A stretch of DNA of 64,000 nt from an uncultured Microbacterium sp. (GCA_913774845.1 CAJYJO010000013.1:210441-274440); one strand, 5' to 3'; positions 37,606 to 47,533 are shown, counted from the stretch's first letter. A program made the numbers and translations. The notes: a model not told the origin generated them from the sequence alone.

Positions 37606-38247
37606 ATGCCCCGCATCGCCGTCATCGGAGGCACCGGTTACGCCGGCAGCCACATCGTGACCGAGGCCGTCCGCCGCGGCCACACCGTCGTGTCGATCGC
37701 CCGCTCGGTGCCCACCGAGCGTGTCGAGGGCGCGACCTACCTCGAGGGAACCGTCCTCGACGTCCCCGGTCTCGTCGCCCAGCTCGAGGGCGTCGACGTC
37801 GTGGTGTCGGCCGCCGCTCCCCGCGGCGACATGGAGGGCAAGCTCCGTCCCGCGATCGCCGAGCTCGTCACCGCTCTCCCGGAGAACGTCCGCGTGGGCG
37901 TCGTCGGCGGTGCGGGCGGTTCGCTCGCGGCCGAGGGCGGGCCGCGTCTGATCGACACCGACGGTTTCGCCGAGGAGTACAAGCCCGAGGCGCGCGAGGC
38001 GATCGGCATCCTCGAAGACCTGCAGGCCGACGACACCGGCCGCGACTGGTTCTACGTGCACCCGGCCGGCGGCTTCGGCTCGTGGGCTCCGGGCGAGCGC
38101 ACCGGTTCGTACCGCGACGGCGGCGACGTGCTCGTGGTCGACGACAACGGCGACTCGTTCATCGGCGGCGCCGACTTCGCGATCGCCGTCCTCGACGAGA
38201 TCGAGAACCCCGCGCACACGCGCGAGCGCTTCACCGTGGGGTACTGA
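37606..38247 (+). CDS. NAD(P)-dependent epimerase/oxidoreductase-like protein
   Basis: 213 residues. An atypical SDR / NAD(P)H-binding fold with the dinucleotide loop IGGTGYAGSHIVTEAVRRGH at residues 6-25 and a nucleotide pocket at SIARSVP. Related proteins include YwnB and other NmrA-like reductases. There is no clear catalytic YxxxK, so the reaction is unknown. It follows rlmB by 19 bp and is probably co-transcribed. Confidence 0.85.
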   Translation: MPRIAVIGGTGYAGSHIVTEAVRRGHTVVSIARSVPTERVEGATYLEGTVLDVPGLVAQLEGVDVVVSAAAPRGDMEGKLRPAIAELVTALPENVRVGVVGGAGGSLAAEGGPRLIDTDGFAEEYKPEAREAIGILEDLQADDTGRDWFYVHPAGGFGSWAPGERTGSYRDGGDVLVVDDNGDSFIGGADFAIAVLDEIENPAHTRERFTVGY

Positions 38248-38262
38248 CCTCCCGCGCATCGT

Positions 38263-38308
38263 CGAAGGCCGCGGCATCCGGACCGAACCCCGGATGCCGC
38301 GGCCTTCG
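38263..38308. terminator. terminator after the oxidoreductase gene
   Basis: 19-bp perfect inverted repeat starting CGAAGGCCGCGGCATCCGG with an 8-nt loop. It contains the frequent GGCATCC heptamer in both arms. Confidence 0.8.
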
Positions 38309-38348
38309 TCGTTCCCGGGGCTCGGCGCCCGCGTCGGACAGCCCACGA

Positions 38349-38410
38349 GGACACGTGACCCGCACGAGATCACACGAATGCTCGTGCGACCTCGGCGAGG
38401 TCACGTGACC
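38349..38410. repeat. nested palindromic intergenic element
   Basis: GGACACGTGACC (38349-38360) and the perfect palindrome GGTCACGTGACC (38399-38410) enclose an inverted repeat CGCACGAG-N12-CTCGTGCG (38361-38388). A diverged relative lies at 52844-52919. No gene is visible in the 222-bp gap. Confidence 0.7.
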
Positions 38411-38469
38411 GCGCGCGCGATCGCGCCGAGACCACCCGATCCGAGCGGCGGGCGGCCGGGGACGGTGCG

Positions 38470-39792
38470 TCAGACCAGGTCGCGCCAGTCGACCGAGTCG
38501 GTGTCGGTGGTGGGAATCTCGCCGGTCGCGGGGGCGTCGGCGTCGGCGACCGTCGCCAGCGACATCGTGTCGGTGGGCGGGCCCATCACCGTCGCCTCGT
38601 CGCGCCGGTGACGCAGGACGTCGTCGATGTAGGAGCTGACCACCTCGGCGAGGGGCACCGAGCGGCCGCGCGCCTGCGACATGTACCAGCGGTGCTCGAG
38701 CACCTGGTGGAAGACCTCGGCGGGCTCGAGCTTGGCCCGGAGGTCCCACGGGATCGCCATGACGATGGGCTCGAAGACGCGCGTGAGCCACTCGTGGGCC
38801 ACGCGCTCCTCGTCGGCGCCGAGGCGCGAGACGCGCGCGCGGAACTCGTCGAGGTCGTTGAGGAGGCGGCGGGCCTGGTTCTCCTCGACGTCGAGGCCGG
38901 TCAGGCGCAGGAGGCGGCGCTGATGGTGTCCGGCATCGACGACCTTGGGTTGGATCGACACCTGGGTGCCGTCGCTGGCCGTGCGGATCGACATCTCGCC
39001 GATGTCGAAGCCCAGCGCGTTCAGACGGTGCACGCGCTCGGTGATGCGCCAGGACTCGTCGACGGCGAACGACTCCCTGTCGGTGAGGGCGCCCCACAGC
39101 GAGTGGTACGAGGAGACCAGCCCGTCGGCGATGGCGATGGCATCCACCCCGCCCTCGAGGCGTCCCCCGGCTTCGAGGTCCATGATCTCGCCCGCGATGT
39201 TGACGCGGGCGATGTCGAGGTCGTGCGCGCGCTGACCCGGGCTCAGCCGGTTGCCGTGCAGCTCGCCGGTCTCGGCGTCGACGAGGTACGCGGCGAACTC
39301 GCCCGCGTCACGGCGGAAGAGGGTGTTCGACAGCGACACGTCGCCCCAGTAGAAGCCGACGTTGTGCAGACGCACGAGCAGCACCGCGAGGGCGTCGACG
39401 AGACGGGTGGCGGTGTGGGGCCGCAGCACCTGGGTGAACAGGGCGCGGTAGGGGAGGGAGAACCGCAGGTGCGCCGTGACGAGGGCCGCGGGCAGGGGGC
39501 GGCCCGACGCATCGGTTCGCCCGGCGATCACGGCGACGCGCTCGACGCAGGGGGCGTCGAGGCGGTCGAGGTTGCCGAGCATGTCGTACTCGCGCCGCGC
39601 CATCTCTTCGGTCGTCTCCTTGATGGCGACGACCCGCCCGGAGAGGTTGGCGAAGCGCACGAGGTGCCGTGAGATGCCCTTGGGCAGCGCGACGATGTGG
39701 CTGCTCGGCCAGTCCGCGAGCCCTGTCGACCAGGGCAGTTGCAGAAGGCCGGGGTCGACGGTGCTGGCGGTGATGCTGAGCGATTCGGACAC
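38470..39792 (-). CDS. DUF4032 protein with kinase-like N-terminal domain
   Basis: 440 residues. The N-terminal two-thirds resemble a lipopolysaccharide-kinase/RIO-like protein kinase: an ATP Lys in RVVAIKET, a catalytic-loop-like GFYWGDVSLSNTLF and a metal-Asp-like YLVDAETGE. The C-terminal part is the DUF4032 region (HRWYMSQARGRSVPLAEVVSSYIDDVL). Common in actinobacteria, function unknown. It is upstream of nothing on the same strand except the ABC ATPase gene 82 bp away. Confidence 0.85.
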   Translation of the reverse strand: MSESLSITASTVDPGLLQLPWSTGLADWPSSHIVALPKGISRHLVRFANLSGRVVAIKETTEEMARREYDMLGNLDRLDAPCVERVAVIAGRTDASGRPLPAALVTAHLRFSLPYRALFTQVLRPHTATRLVDALAVLLVRLHNVGFYWGDVSLSNTLFRRDAGEFAAYLVDAETGELHGNRLSPGQRAHDLDIARVNIAGEIMDLEAGGRLEGGVDAIAIADGLVSSYHSLWGALTDRESFAVDESWRITERVHRLNALGFDIGEMSIRTASDGTQVSIQPKVVDAGHHQRRLLRLTGLDVEENQARRLLNDLDEFRARVSRLGADEERVAHEWLTRVFEPIVMAIPWDLRAKLEPAEVFHQVLEHRWYMSQARGRSVPLAEVVSSYIDDVLRHRRDEATVMGPPTDTMSLATVADADAPATGEIPTTDTDSVDWRDLV

Positions 39793-39874
39793 GGAGGACC
39801 TCCGGGAAAAGCGGTGCGGCGCGCCCCCGGCCCCGATGGATCGGGATCGAGGACGCGCCGCGTCGGTGCGTGGA

Positions 39875-40978
<1,104 letters not shown>

Positions 40979-41188
40979 GTTTTCTTCTCCTTCACCGGCA
41001 GGTACGTGCCGGACGATCCGTAGTGAATGGAATGAACGGGGGCGACCCCGTGCGCCCGCCATTGGACGCAGGGTCAGTATGGCATGTGTCTGGCCATTTC
41101 TCAGCCAGCCTCGTTAGCATCGATGCTCGTTCGCCCACCCGAGCGTCCCCCCATTTTCCACGGCGTCGTCCGTGCCCCGGAAGGTTCC

Positions 41189-42142
41189 ATGTCCCACGAC
41201 GAGTCCCCGAACGTGCCAGCCGAACGCGACCGTCGCGAGGCGGTGCGCGAGAAGGCGCAGCAGGTCAAGGCCAAGCAGACGCGCTGGCGCATCGCGCGCC
41301 GCTCGCTCATCGGTCTGGGCGCCGTCGCGGTGATCGGCGTCGGAGCCGTGGGCGTCTCGATGGCGTTGAACTCCCGCGAGGCCCGTTCGCTGGCGTTTCC
41401 GGATGCCGCGAGCGACGACGGCTTCGTCGTGACCACCGCCTCGGCGGTCGCCGACCCGCGCGCCGACCAGACGGTCGACGGCAGTTCCGCGACGATGGCG
41501 GCGGGCGCCGCGCCCACCGCGTCGGCCACCCCCGAGCCCACCGGCACGGCGGCTCCGGTCGACATCCGCGTGTACGTCGACTACATGTCGGCCGAGGCCC
41601 GGGAGTTCCAGGCGGCCAACGCCACCCAGCTGTCGAAGTGGGTCGGCGACGACGCCGCGAAGCTCACCTACTACCCGGTCGCCATGCTGACGTCGAAGTC
41701 GAACGGCACGAAGTACAGCCTGCGCGCAGCCGGGTCCGCCGCGTGCGTGGCCACTCACGCGCCCGACCGCTTCTTCGCGTTCAACCACGAGCTGCTGACC
41801 AATCAGCCGGCGGTCGACTCCGACGGGTACAGCGACCAGCAGCTCGCGGACATGGCGCAGGGCGCGGGCGTGAGCGACATCGCCACCGTCCGTGAGTGCA
41901 TCGAGGACGAGACGTTCACCGGGTGGGCCAAGGCCGCCACCGACCGCGCCATCAAGGGGCTGCCCGACACCAACGGTCAGGCGCTGACCGCGACGCCCAC
42001 CGTGCTCGTCAACGGCACCCCGTACGTCGGCAACATGGACGACGCGAAAGAGTTCGCGCAGTTCGTGCTCACCGTCGACAGCAACGCCTACTACTCCACG
42101 GCGACCCCCACGCCCACCCCGACCGCGACCCCCGAAGGTTGA
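41189..42142 (+). CDS. membrane-anchored DsbA/G-like thioredoxin-fold protein lacking CXXC
   Basis: 317 residues. A charged cytoplasmic N-terminus and one membrane helix (about 35-55) precede an extracytoplasmic DsbA-like domain (about 125-305), with a Thr/Pro tail. Where relatives have DYxCPxC this protein has VYVDYMSAEAREF, so both catalytic Cys are replaced; the cis-Pro loop ATPTVLVNG is kept. Only two Cys remain in the domain (AACVAT, VRECIE). It may be a chaperone-like or structural relative of mycobacterial DsbA-like proteins. GGAAGG lies just before the ATG. Confidence 0.82.
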   Translation: MSHDESPNVPAERDRREAVREKAQQVKAKQTRWRIARRSLIGLGAVAVIGVGAVGVSMALNSREARSLAFPDAASDDGFVVTTASAVADPRADQTVDGSSATMAAGAAPTASATPEPTGTAAPVDIRVYVDYMSAEAREFQAANATQLSKWVGDDAAKLTYYPVAMLTSKSNGTKYSLRAAGSAACVATHAPDRFFAFNHELLTNQPAVDSDGYSDQQLADMAQGAGVSDIATVRECIEDETFTGWAKAATDRAIKGLPDTNGQALTATPTVLVNGTPYVGNMDDAKEFAQFVLTVDSNAYYSTATPTPTPTATPEG

Positions 42143-42173
42143 GCGGCTCTCTCGCCCGGGGCTGCTCGTGTGC

Positions 42174-42179
42174 GATTCT
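42174..42179 (+). promoter_or_regulatory. -10-like hexamer GATTCT, leaderless start
   Basis: GATTCT lies 6 nt before the ATG at 42186. Confidence 0.4.
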
Positions 42180-42185
42180 GTTCTC

Positions 42186-42563
42186 ATGAACGATGAGATC
42201 GAGGACTCCCCACCGCGGCGGTCTCGTGATCAGCTGAAGGCGTGGGTCCAAGAGTTCCGCGACCAGGGGCACGTGGTCGCGGGCAACCTCAAGGTCGTCG
42301 ACCAGGAAGACGCCGACGGGCAGGATACCGGGCTCGTGGTGATGAACCTGTCCAATACCAAGGCCTCGGTGTACATGCAGCCCCGCGGCTACGACGAGCC
42401 GTTGTGGGAGGCGACCCTCACGGGCCGTCAAGATGACACCACGCTGTCGCCGCACGAGATGGCGAGCCTCGCCGCCGAGCTCGTCATCGCGGGCAACCTC
42501 TGCTCGTTCCTGCAGTTCAAGTCGCTCGAGTGGGACCGCCAGAGCGGCCAGCACACCGACTGA
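42186..42563 (+). CDS. small conserved protein, paralog of the gene at 42837
   Basis: 125 residues, acidic, soluble. Alignment by eye with the protein at 42837 pairs DQLKAWVQEF with ADLSGWVEDF, GLVVMNLSNTKASVYMQ with GIVVVHLQHAPAAVYLQ, and AAELVIAGNLCSFLQ with GAEVSAAGQLCAYLQ, so they arose by duplication. I do not know the family; function unknown. Confidence 0.8.
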   Translation: MNDEIEDSPPRRSRDQLKAWVQEFRDQGHVVAGNLKVVDQEDADGQDTGLVVMNLSNTKASVYMQPRGYDEPLWEATLTGRQDDTTLSPHEMASLAAELVIAGNLCSFLQFKSLEWDRQSGQHTD

Positions 42564-42623
42564 CCCGTCGAGGTCGGAGGCCTCGCACGGCTTAGACTCG
42601 TGCAGCGAGGCCCCGCCTCACCC

Positions 42624-42696
42624 GCCGGCTTGGCGCAATTGGTAGCGCACCGTACTTGTAATACGGGGGTTGCAGGTTCAAGTCCTGTAGCCGGCA
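42624..42696 (+). tRNA. tRNA-Thr (anticodon TGT)
   Basis: 73-nt cloverleaf: acceptor GCCGGCT/AGCCGGC, D-arm GGCGCAATTGGTAGCGC, anticodon stem CCGTA/TACGG with loop CTTGTAA (anticodon TGT), T-arm GCAGG-TTCAAGT-CCTGT (a G-T pair at one end). CCA is not encoded. It lies between two paralogous small genes. Confidence 0.95.
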
Positions 42697-42824
42697 CATC
42701 ATTCGGCCTACCCGCTGCGGGGAGAGCGTGTGGGGCACCCTGCGATGGGCGGGGAACCCGGGTCCCCCGCACAGTGGGGCTAACGAACCGTCTCGATACG
42801 CGTCCGACCCGCCCCCACGGATCA

Positions 42825-42830
42825 TAGAAT
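42825..42830 (+). promoter_or_regulatory. -10 hexamer TAGAAT, leaderless start
   Basis: TAGAAT, a near-perfect -10 element, lies 6 nt before the ATG at 42837. Confidence 0.55.
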
Positions 42831-42836
42831 CGTTTC

Positions 42837-43181
42837 ATGACGCTCTCGACCCGCCCGACTCTGGCTGACCTGAGCGGATGGGTCGAGGACTTCCCCCGGG
42901 CTGAGGTCCCTGAGCTCGGTACGGTTCGCGCCCTGCCCACCGACGGCGCAGACGAGACCGGCGAGGGGATCGTGGTGGTCCATCTGCAGCACGCTCCCGC
43001 GGCGGTGTACCTGCAGCTCGACGCCGATTCGGTCTGGGTGGCCACGTTGACGGCCCGCTCGAACGATCTCACCGGGACGAGCCTCGACCTCATCGGCCTC
43101 GGTGCCGAGGTCTCCGCCGCCGGGCAGCTGTGCGCGTACCTGCAGCAGCGCACCGAAGAAGCGGCATCCGCCCTGCGGTGA
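42837..43181 (+). CDS. small conserved protein, paralog of the gene at 42186
   Basis: 114 residues, acidic and soluble, with the same conserved blocks as its paralog across tRNA-Thr: a W-x-E/D-F start, a V-Y-L/M-Q strand and a C-terminal helix with LCAYLQ. Function unknown. It has its own near-consensus -10 hexamer, so the two are transcribed separately. Confidence 0.8.
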   Translation: MTLSTRPTLADLSGWVEDFPRAEVPELGTVRALPTDGADETGEGIVVVHLQHAPAAVYLQLDADSVWVATLTARSNDLTGTSLDLIGLGAEVSAAGQLCAYLQQRTEEAASALR

Positions 43182-43206
43182 GCTCACGCGCGATCGGCCG
43201 CCCGCG

Positions 43207-43680
43207 TCAGTCCGCGTGCTTCGCGGTCCATTCGCGGAAGGGGGCGGTGGCGTCGTCGACGGCGATCCGCTGCGTGGGGAGGGTGCGCTCCTCGACGGGC
43301 TTGGCGTACTCGTCGTAGAACGTGGCGAGGCTCATGAGACGGTTGCCGTCCTCGTAGTGCTCGCCCTCCTCCTCCCGCGTCACCGCATAGACGAGGCGGT
43401 CCGGCTGCGCGTAGTACACGGCGCCGAGGCACATCGGACAGGGATAGGCGGTGACGAACATGTCGTACCCGGCGAAGTCGCCGATGCCCTTCTCCGCCGC
43501 CGCGCGGATCGCGCGGATCTCGGCGTGCGCCGTCGGATCGCCCTCCTGCGCGACGTGGTTGACGGCCTCGACGACGATCTCCCCGTCCTTCACGATCAGA
43601 CAGGCGAAGGGCTTGCCGCCGGCGCGGACGTTCTCGCGCGCGCGGGAGATGGTGAGCGCGGACAGGTCGTTGTCGTTCAT
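43207..43680 (-). CDS. nucleoside/guanine deaminase-like zinc enzyme
   Basis: 157 residues of the cytidine deaminase superfamily: HAEIRAIRAA (zinc His and proton-shuttle Glu) and PCPMCLGAVYYA (two zinc Cys). FACLIVKDGEIVVEAVNHV is typical of guanine deaminase (GuaD) and tRNA adenosine deaminase relatives. Position away from tRNA genes and this length favour a purine-base deaminase, though TadA-like activity cannot be excluded. Confidence 0.88.
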   Translation of the reverse strand: MNDNDLSALTISRARENVRAGGKPFACLIVKDGEIVVEAVNHVAQEGDPTAHAEIRAIRAAAEKGIGDFAGYDMFVTAYPCPMCLGAVYYAQPDRLVYAVTREEEGEHYEDGNRLMSLATFYDEYAKPVEERTLPTQRIAVDDATAPFREWTAKHAD

Positions 43681-43686
43681 GACCTC

Positions 43687-43692
43687 ACGCTA
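43687..43692 (-). promoter_or_regulatory. -10 hexamer TAGCGT, leaderless start of deaminase
   Basis: On the minus strand TAGCGT lies 6 nt before the ATG at 43680. Confidence 0.5.
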
Positions 43693-43758
43693 GGGCGCCG
43701 GGCGCCGGTGGGGTGGCCCTGCCGTCGACGTCGCATCCGTGCTACACCGACCGCGCCC

Positions 43759-44031
43759 TTACGACAGGATCCGGGCGAGAGCGACCAAGAAGATCCCGGC
43801 CGCAGCGATCGTCACCAGCCCCCCGAGCAGAGCGCCCGCGAACGCCGCCCATCGCAGGGGTCCCGGATGCCGGCATGCCTCCGTGGCGAACAGCAGCGCG
43901 GCGACCGCGACGACGAGCATGACGAGGTCGCCGACGATGCCCGCGGGCGCCCACACCACGGCGCTGACCGCGATGACCCCCGCGACCAGCGCCGCGAGGT
44001 GGCGGACCGGGGCGCCCGAGGGTTCGTCCAC
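43759..44031 (-). CDS. small membrane protein, function unknown
   Basis: 90 residues from a GTG 4 bp after the amylosucrase-like gene. Two or three hydrophobic helices (LAALVAGVIAVSAVVWAP, GDLVMLVVAVAALLFATEA, WAAFAGALLGGLVTIAAAG). No family recognised. Probably co-transcribed with the upstream glycoside hydrolase. Confidence 0.65.
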   Translation of the reverse strand: MDEPSGAPVRHLAALVAGVIAVSAVVWAPAGIVGDLVMLVVAVAALLFATEACRHPGPLRWAAFAGALLGGLVTIAAAGIFLVALARILS

Positions 44032-44035
44032 GGGA

Positions 44036-45925
44036 TCAGCGCGTCCGCACGCGCAGCCACCGCACACCATGGGCGGCGACGGTGAGTCCGGCTCCCAGCC
44101 ACACCGGTCGCGAGTCGACGATGTCGAGTGCCTCGGGAACGAGACCGGACAGGGTGAGGGCCGCGATCTCGACGGGGGAGTCGGCCACGTTCGCGACGAC
44201 GAGCACCGAGAACCCGTGCGCGCCGGGGCGCAGGAACGCCACGATCGACGCGACGCGCGCGTCGAAGGCGATCAGGTCGTTGCCGGCGAACTCCGGGGCG
44301 GCGCGGCGCACGTCGATCAGCCGCGTCAGCCGGGCGTGCACCCGTCCGACCGGGGTCGCGGCATCCGTCCTGTCGGCGTAGTTCTGCTCCGGACGGTGCG
44401 GGCGGTGCACCCACCGGCTGTCTCCCGCCTCATCCGCGCGCTCGGCGTAGGTGTAGTCGTTGAGCTGGGCGACCTCGTCCCCGAGGTAGAGCAGGGGGAT
44501 GCCTCCGGTCGACAGGGCGAGGGCGTGCGCGAGGATCACGCGGTCCTCGCCGCCGGCGTCTCCCGCCTCGATCCCGGCGAGGGACGCCGTGGTGCCGGTG
44601 ACGCGGGCATCGCCGGTGCGGGGGTTCTCCTGGAACGGCACGCCGCGTGCGAAGGACCCCTCGGCCCGTCCCACGTAGAACTCGTTGAGGAAGCGGCGGT
44701 GGGGGTAGCCGTCGATGCCGAGCTCGGCGGCATCCTCGTCGGCGAAGGTCCAGCCGATGTCGTCGTGGCTGCGCACGTAGTTCACCCAGGCCGTTCCGGC
44801 GGGGAGCGCGTGACGGCGCTCGAGCGCTTGCTGCAGGAGACGGCCGTCGCGCGTGGCGAGCGCCTCCCACGTGAGGGCCATCTGCAGCGGGTTGTAGGAG
44901 ATCTGGCATTCCTCCGGCGAGATGTACGAGATCACCTCGTCGGGGTGCACGATCGCCTCCGACTTGAACAGCAGCCCCGGGGCCGCCATCCTCAGCACGG
45001 CGTTGAACGCCTGCAGCAGCAGATGCGCCTCGGGCAGCGACTCGCAGGTCGTGCCGAGCTGCTTCCAGATGAAGGCCACGGCATCCATGCGGAGGATCTC
45101 GACGCCCTGGTTCGCGAGGAACAGCATCTCGCCGGCCATCGCCTCGAAGACCGCGGGATTGGCGTAGTTGAGGTCCCACTGGAAGTGGTAGAACGTCGCC
45201 CAGATCCAGCGACCGTCGTCGAGCTGCACGAAGGAGCCCGGGTGGTCGTCGGGGAAGATCTCGCGAGTGGTCTTCTCGTAGGCGTCGGGCATCTCGCGGT
45301 CGGGGAAGATGAGGTAGAAGTCCTCGTACCCCGCCTCGCCGGCGACGGCTCTCCGCGCCCACTCGTGCTCGTTGCTGGTGTGGTTGAAGATGAAGTCGAC
45401 CACGAGCGAGATGCCCGCCCGCCGCAGCTCCGCGGCGAGGGAGGCCAGCTCTTCCATCGTGCCGAGGGCGGGGTTCACCCGCCGGTAGCTCGACACCGCG
45501 TACCCGCCGTCGCTGTTGCCCTCGGGGCTCTCGAACAGGGGCATCAGGTGCAGGTACGTCAGTCCCAGCTCGCGGAAGTACGGGATGGATTCCCGGATGC
45601 CGCTGAGCCCGCCCGCGTAGCGATCGACGTAGCAGACGCCTCCGAGCATCCGCTCGCTCTCGAACCAGTCCGGGGCGCTCTCTCGCTCGCGGTCGAGCGC
45701 CTTGAGCGCGCGCGGACGCTCCGTCCAGGAACGACGGGCGAGGTCGACGACGGATGCCAAGCGCTCGACGCCGTCGGGGCGCTCGCCGTAGAGGCGCTCG
45801 AACAGCTCGTGCAGTCGCGGGAGGTGCACCTCGGCGTGCGCGAGGAACTCCGGATCGGCGCCCGCGGCGGAGAGATCGCCGAGGAGGCGGGAGACGTCGT
45901 GGGGGCCGGGGCTGAGCTGGGTCAC
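44036..45925 (-). CDS. GH13 family enzyme, amylosucrase-like
   Basis: 629 residues from the GTG at 45925; the frame is open to 45988. An N-terminal helical domain (about 1-90, ending ...LYGERPDGVERL) precedes a (beta/alpha)8 GH13 barrel: DFIFNHTS, nucleophile Asp in ILRMDAVAFIWK, acid/base Glu in LLFKSEAIVHP, HDDIGW. The helical N-domain and the HDDIGW block are typical of amylosucrases (GH13_4), which transfer glucose from sucrose to glucan. No signal peptide, so it acts in the cytoplasm. Sucrose hydrolase activity is the alternative. Confidence 0.86.
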   Translation of the reverse strand: MTQLSPGPHDVSRLLGDLSAAGADPEFLAHAEVHLPRLHELFERLYGERPDGVERLASVVDLARRSWTERPRALKALDRERESAPDWFESERMLGGVCYVDRYAGGLSGIRESIPYFRELGLTYLHLMPLFESPEGNSDGGYAVSSYRRVNPALGTMEELASLAAELRRAGISLVVDFIFNHTSNEHEWARRAVAGEAGYEDFYLIFPDREMPDAYEKTTREIFPDDHPGSFVQLDDGRWIWATFYHFQWDLNYANPAVFEAMAGEMLFLANQGVEILRMDAVAFIWKQLGTTCESLPEAHLLLQAFNAVLRMAAPGLLFKSEAIVHPDEVISYISPEECQISYNPLQMALTWEALATRDGRLLQQALERRHALPAGTAWVNYVRSHDDIGWTFADEDAAELGIDGYPHRRFLNEFYVGRAEGSFARGVPFQENPRTGDARVTGTTASLAGIEAGDAGGEDRVILAHALALSTGGIPLLYLGDEVAQLNDYTYAERADEAGDSRWVHRPHRPEQNYADRTDAATPVGRVHARLTRLIDVRRAAPEFAGNDLIAFDARVASIVAFLRPGAHGFSVLVVANVADSPVEIAALTLSGLVPEALDIVDSRPVWLGAGLTVAAHGVRWLRVRTR

Positions 45926-46004
45926 GGGGAAAGCCTGGCGTATCCGCGGGGGTTCCGTCGACACGGAGCTTGTCGCGGTGCGTCGCACGGATCAGCATGG
46001 GGAG

Positions 46005-46505
46005 ATGTCGACGCGTCGAACCACCGTGCTGATCGCCACGGCCGGGCTGCTGGCGGTATGCGCGTACGCAGCCGTCGCGCTGATGCAGATCCTCGTGTGG
46101 AACCCCGAAGCCGCCGTTCCCGGGCTCACAGCGGACCAGATCTGGGCCGAGGTCGCCGCCGCGCAGCAGGGACCGCCGGGAGTGCTCGTCGTCGGGATCG
46201 TCGTGTTGGGGCCACTGCTCGCCTCGGTGATGTTCGCGCTGTTCGTCGTGACCGACGCGGGCATGTGGCCGACGGTCGCCGGATACCTCGGACTGCTTGC
46301 AATGGGGGCGGTCGGGTACTTCTTCGCGTCCTTCGGACCGGGGATGGGCTTGGCCGACACGTACTTCATCGACGGGGGCGATTATTCGCGGGCGTCGCTC
46401 GCGCTGGCCGCGGTCAGCGCTCTCGCCGTCGTCCTGCTCCTCGCGTTGGTGGTCGGGGCGGCGTGGCGTGCGCGGCGCGAGCGTCTCGCGCTCGCACGTG
46501 CCTGA
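46005..46505 (+). CDS. hypothetical membrane protein with four helices
   Basis: 166 residues. Hydrophobic helices at about 8-28, 62-85, 92-112 and 132-155, with a small extracytoplasmic loop after helix 1. Start uncertain: GTG at 45978 would add 9 residues. No recognised family. Divergent from the amylosucrase-like gene. Confidence 0.68.
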   Translation: MSTRRTTVLIATAGLLAVCAYAAVALMQILVWNPEAAVPGLTADQIWAEVAAAQQGPPGVLVVGIVVLGPLLASVMFALFVVTDAGMWPTVAGYLGLLAMGAVGYFFASFGPGMGLADTYFIDGGDYSRASLALAAVSALAVVLLLALVVGAAWRARRERLALARA

Positions 46506-46588
46506 GGCGGGCGCCCAGCCAGCGCGGCGGATGCCGGGCGTCGTACGATCGACGATGGCCCTCAGCCCGGGGGCGCGAGGGGAGAACC

Positions 46589-47533
46589 GTGTCGGAGCGC
46601 GGAACGATCGGCGTCGCCGTCGGCGGAGCAGTCCTCATCGGCGCCCTCACCGCCCTCCAGGCGCGCATCAACGGCACGTTGGGAGCGGAGCTCGGTGACG
46701 GGATCGTCGCGGCGGCGGTGTCGTTCAGCTCCGGACTCGTGATCCTCGTCGTGCTGTCGGCGCTCGTGCCCGAGGGACGACGCGGTTTCGGGCGCCTGAT
46801 GCGCGGCATCCGGGAACGGAGCATCCCGCCGTGGATGCTGCTCGGAGGTCTCGTCGGCGCGTTCACCGTCGCCAGTCAGGGTTTGACGGTCGCCACGATC
46901 GGCGTCGCGCTGTTCACCGTCGGATTCGTCGCGGGCCAGACCACCGGCGGTCTCGTCCTGGATCGGGTGGGTTACGGACCGGCGGGGGTCGTCCCCGTCA
47001 CGGTGCGCCGGCTCGTCGGTGCGGCGCTCGCTATCGCCGGAGTGATCGTGTGCCTGTCGGGCGACGCCCTCGGCGGCGTGCCCCTGTGGATGCTCGTCGT
47101 CCCCGCCGTCGCGGGGGCCGGGGTCGCCTGGCAGCAGGGCACGAACGGGCGGCTTCGCGTGCGCGTGGAGAGTCCGCTCACCGCGACGCTGGTCAACTTC
47201 ATCGGCGGCACCGTGGTGCTGCTCGTCGCGGCGCTCGTACACGTCGCCGTGGTCGGAGCGCCGCGCGCCGTCCCGAGCGAGCCCTGGCTCTACCTCGGCG
47301 GCGCCGTCGGCGTGATCTACATCTTCTTGTCGTCGGTGGTGGTCCGCCGCACCGGGGTGCTGCTGCTGGGCCTCGGCTCGGTGGTGGGGCTGCTGAGCAC
47401 CTCGGTGGTGCTCGACGCGCTCTGGCCCGCTCCCGCAGCCCCCACCACGGCCGTAGCCGTGCTCGCCGCCGCGGTGGCGATCGCCGGCGTTGTCGTGGCC
47501 GCGGTGCCCTGGCGGCGTCGCCGACGCCGCTGA
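46589..47533 (+). CDS. DMT-family transporter, YdcZ (DUF606) type
   Basis: 314 residues from a GTG with AGGGGAG 5 nt upstream. Ten hydrophobic helices in two internally similar halves; the first half (GALTALQARINGTLGAELGDGIVAAAVSF) and second half (GAGVAWQQGTNGRLRVRVESPLTATLVNFIGG) repeat the same Q-x-x-x-N-G-x-L block, diagnostic of a tandem DUF606 transporter. Likely exports or imports a small metabolite; substrate unknown. Confidence 0.85.
   Translation: MSERGTIGVAVGGAVLIGALTALQARINGTLGAELGDGIVAAAVSFSSGLVILVVLSALVPEGRRGFGRLMRGIRERSIPPWMLLGGLVGAFTVASQGLTVATIGVALFTVGFVAGQTTGGLVLDRVGYGPAGVVPVTVRRLVGAALAIAGVIVCLSGDALGGVPLWMLVVPAVAGAGVAWQQGTNGRLRVRVESPLTATLVNFIGGTVVLLVAALVHVAVVGAPRAVPSEPWLYLGGAVGVIYIFLSSVVVRRTGVLLLGLGSVVGLLSTSVVLDALWPAPAAPTTAVAVLAAAVAIAGVVVAAVPWRRRRRR

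Noticed and set aside
42600-43200. Integrated element at tRNA-Thr
   Set aside because: No integrase gene and no direct repeat of the tRNA 3' end were found near it.
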